NCBI GenBank assembly: GCA_913061385.1
Contig: CAJXTM010000222.1
Coordinates: forward strand, 1 to 6,566
Reading direction: 5' to 3'
From: an uncultured Rhodopirellula sp.
GTDB lineage: Bacteria; Planctomycetota; Planctomycetia; Pirellulales; Pirellulaceae
Length of the DNA stretch: 6,566 bases
Below are positions 5,852 through 6,566 of this stretch, in pieces; within the stretch, counting starts at the first letter, position 1; each line of letters begins with the position of its first letter. A model generated the notes under the pieces. It saw nothing but the letters and a program-made list of their open reading frames with translations. It was not told where the DNA came from and made no database searches. Both the position numbers and the translations under genes were made by a program.

Positions 5852-5910
5852 CACGGATCCGATGCGGTAATTATCGAAGGAAACGGGTTCGCAGGCGGTT
5901 CGATTGGCTA

Positions 5911-5934
5911 GAAAACGGCATTTTTGCCGTCTTC
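5911..5934 (-). promoter_or_regulatory. Hairpin with short U-run in the presumed leader of the CorC-family gene
   Basis: On the minus strand, ACGGCA (5930-5925) pairs with TGCCGT (5920-5915) around an AAAA loop, and TTTTC follows. GAA/TTC pairing outside one mismatch can extend the stem. It lies about 64 bases upstream of the start codon. A possible -10 element, TAGAAT (5970-5965), lies just upstream, although no -35 box matches. The stem is short for a terminator. A leader attenuator is conceivable but not demonstrated, and no known magnesium-sensing riboswitch pattern was recognised. Confidence 0.25.
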
Positions 5935-6031
5935 GGCCTGTGTACGCACTCCGAATCGAGTGGAATTCTATCGCAAATGACGACGGATCGTCGCGGTGGC
6001 TTCTGTTCGGGCTGGAACGCGTCGAATGATC

Positions 6032-6060
6032 TTGACCGCTGAACCCGCTCGGACTAATTC
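6032..6060 (+). promoter_or_regulatory. Candidate sigma70-type promoter for the aminotransferase gene
   Basis: TTGACC (6032-6037) matches the -35 consensus at 5 of 6 positions. It is followed after 17 bases by TAATTC (6055-6060), a poor -10 match with only the first two bases agreeing. A start point near 6067 would leave a leader of about 50 bases before the ATG at 6119. Planctomycete promoters are poorly defined, so this is only a candidate. Confidence 0.25.
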
Positions 6061-6105
6061 TACGTGGAACCTGACTCAAGTCTGTTCCCGCCCAAGCCCA
6101 ACCAT

Positions 6106-6111
6106 GGAAGG
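6106..6111 (+). promoter_or_regulatory. Shine-Dalgarno site deciding the aminotransferase start
   Basis: GGAAGG lies 7 bases before the ATG at 6119. It overlaps an in-frame upstream ATG at 6104, which has no such site of its own and would add only MEGCT. The 6119 start is therefore preferred. Confidence 0.5.
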
Positions 6112-6118
6112 TTGTACG

Positions 6119-6566
6119 ATGGCTGACCAAATCAATAGCGTCCCCCTGTTGGACATCAATCGAGATAATCGTCCTCACCGAGACGAATTTGTCGATGCAC
6201 TTGCCGCTGTCGTCGACAGCGGCCGCTTTCTGTTCGGCCCAGATGTGGTGGAACTGGAGCGAGAGGTTGCCGCGTATAGCGAGGTCGACAACGCAGTCGG
6301 TTGTGCTTCTGGAAGCGATGCTCTCCTGCTGGCTTTGATGGCTCTGAACATCGGACCCGGCGATGAAGTTATCGTGCCCAGTTTTACCTTCTTTGCGTCT
6401 GTCAGTTGCATCACCCGCCTCGGAGCAACACCCGTCTTTGTCGATATCCGACCAGATACCTTCAATATCGATGTCGATAAGATACCAGACGCGATTACTA
6501 AAAAAACCAAGGCCATCATCCCAGTTCACCTGTTCGGGCAGTGCGCAGAGATCGACAGAATCTGTC
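6119..6566 (+). CDS. DegT/DnrJ/EryC1/StrS-family aminotransferase, N-terminal part (runs off window)
   Basis: The frame from ATG 6119 is open to the end of the window, giving 149 complete codons of a protein usually near 360-400 residues. It reads as a fold-type I PLP enzyme that transfers an amino group to a keto sugar nucleotide, as in biosynthesis of amino sugars for O-antigen, exopolysaccharide or antibiotics. Visible family blocks are VPLLDINRDN (8-17), the GRFLFGPDVVELEREVA segment (35-51) and GCASGSDALLLAL (61-73), where Gly-Ser-Asp-Ala contributes to cofactor phosphate binding. GPGDEVIVPSFTFFASV (79-95) follows, with its aromatic residues near the PLP ring, then GATPVFVDIRPDTFNID (102-118) and TKAIIPVHLFGQ (130-141). 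The catalytic lysine lies beyond the window, so activity and substrate cannot be judged. The gene diverges from the CorC-family gene across 267 bases that should hold both promoters. Sugar specificity is unknown. Confidence 0.92.
   Translation, partial: MADQINSVPLLDINRDNRPHRDEFVDALAAVVDSGRFLFGPDVVELEREVAAYSEVDNAVGCASGSDALLLALMALNIGPGDEVIVPSFTFFASVSCITRLGATPVFVDIRPDTFNIDVDKIPDAITKKTKAIIPVHLFGQCAEIDRIC

Noticed and set aside
5852..6529. 226-residue N-terminal extension of the CorC-family frame
   Set aside because: It lies antisense to a clear DegT-family aminotransferase, has no domain character, and the typical CNNM start MNNILYLSGAFVLIILNGFF falls at 5851.
1..6566. CRISPR array, tRNA, rRNA, phage or defence island
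   Set aside because: No regularly spaced repeats, cloverleaf sequence, rRNA-like stretch, integrase or defence gene was seen. The protein genes are ordinary metabolic or housekeeping families.

Overview
The window most likely comes from a bacterial, probably metagenomic or draft-genome, contig. The protein sequences read like a planctomycete of the Pirellula/Gimesia type. This rests on recalled family style, notably the folate cyclo-ligase and the tRNA nucleotidyltransferase, and no search was run. The first 30 bases are not biological: they match the end of an Illumina Nextera (Tn5) read-2 adapter, so the left edge is a library or contig end.

Layout, left to right: (1) adapter, 1-30. (2) The N-terminal 87 codons of a 5-formyltetrahydrofolate cyclo-ligase, minus strand, cut by the contig end. 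(3) A complete rhamnulokinase gene (rhaB), minus strand. (4) A gap of about 700 bases with no recognisable protein gene. It holds a perfect plus-strand intrinsic terminator at 2268-2298, several paired segments upstream of it, and a cluster of GC-rich inverted repeats downstream. (5) A small Nudix hydrolase gene, minus strand. (6) Divergent from it, a plus-strand CCA tRNA nucleotidyltransferase/poly(A) polymerase-type gene, apparently with a TTG start and with an unusual insertion in the catalytic head. (7) Convergent with it, only 5 bases away, a minus-strand HlyC/CorC-family membrane protein (CNNM + CBS pair + CorC_HlyC domain). (8) Divergent from that, the N-terminal 149 codons of a DegT/DnrJ/EryC1/StrS aminotransferase, running off the right edge.

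The genes do not form one pathway. They cover one-carbon folate metabolism, rhamnose catabolism, nucleotide hydrolysis, tRNA 3'-end maturation, a membrane transport/CBS protein, and (probably) nucleotide-sugar amination for surface polysaccharide. I see no CRISPR array, insertion sequence, tRNA, rRNA, phage or defence module. The best candidate for something undescribed is the plus-strand region around 2000-2298. It ends in an orphan terminator and contains stems whose G-U pairs work only in plus-strand RNA, so a structured non-coding RNA is possible but unproven.
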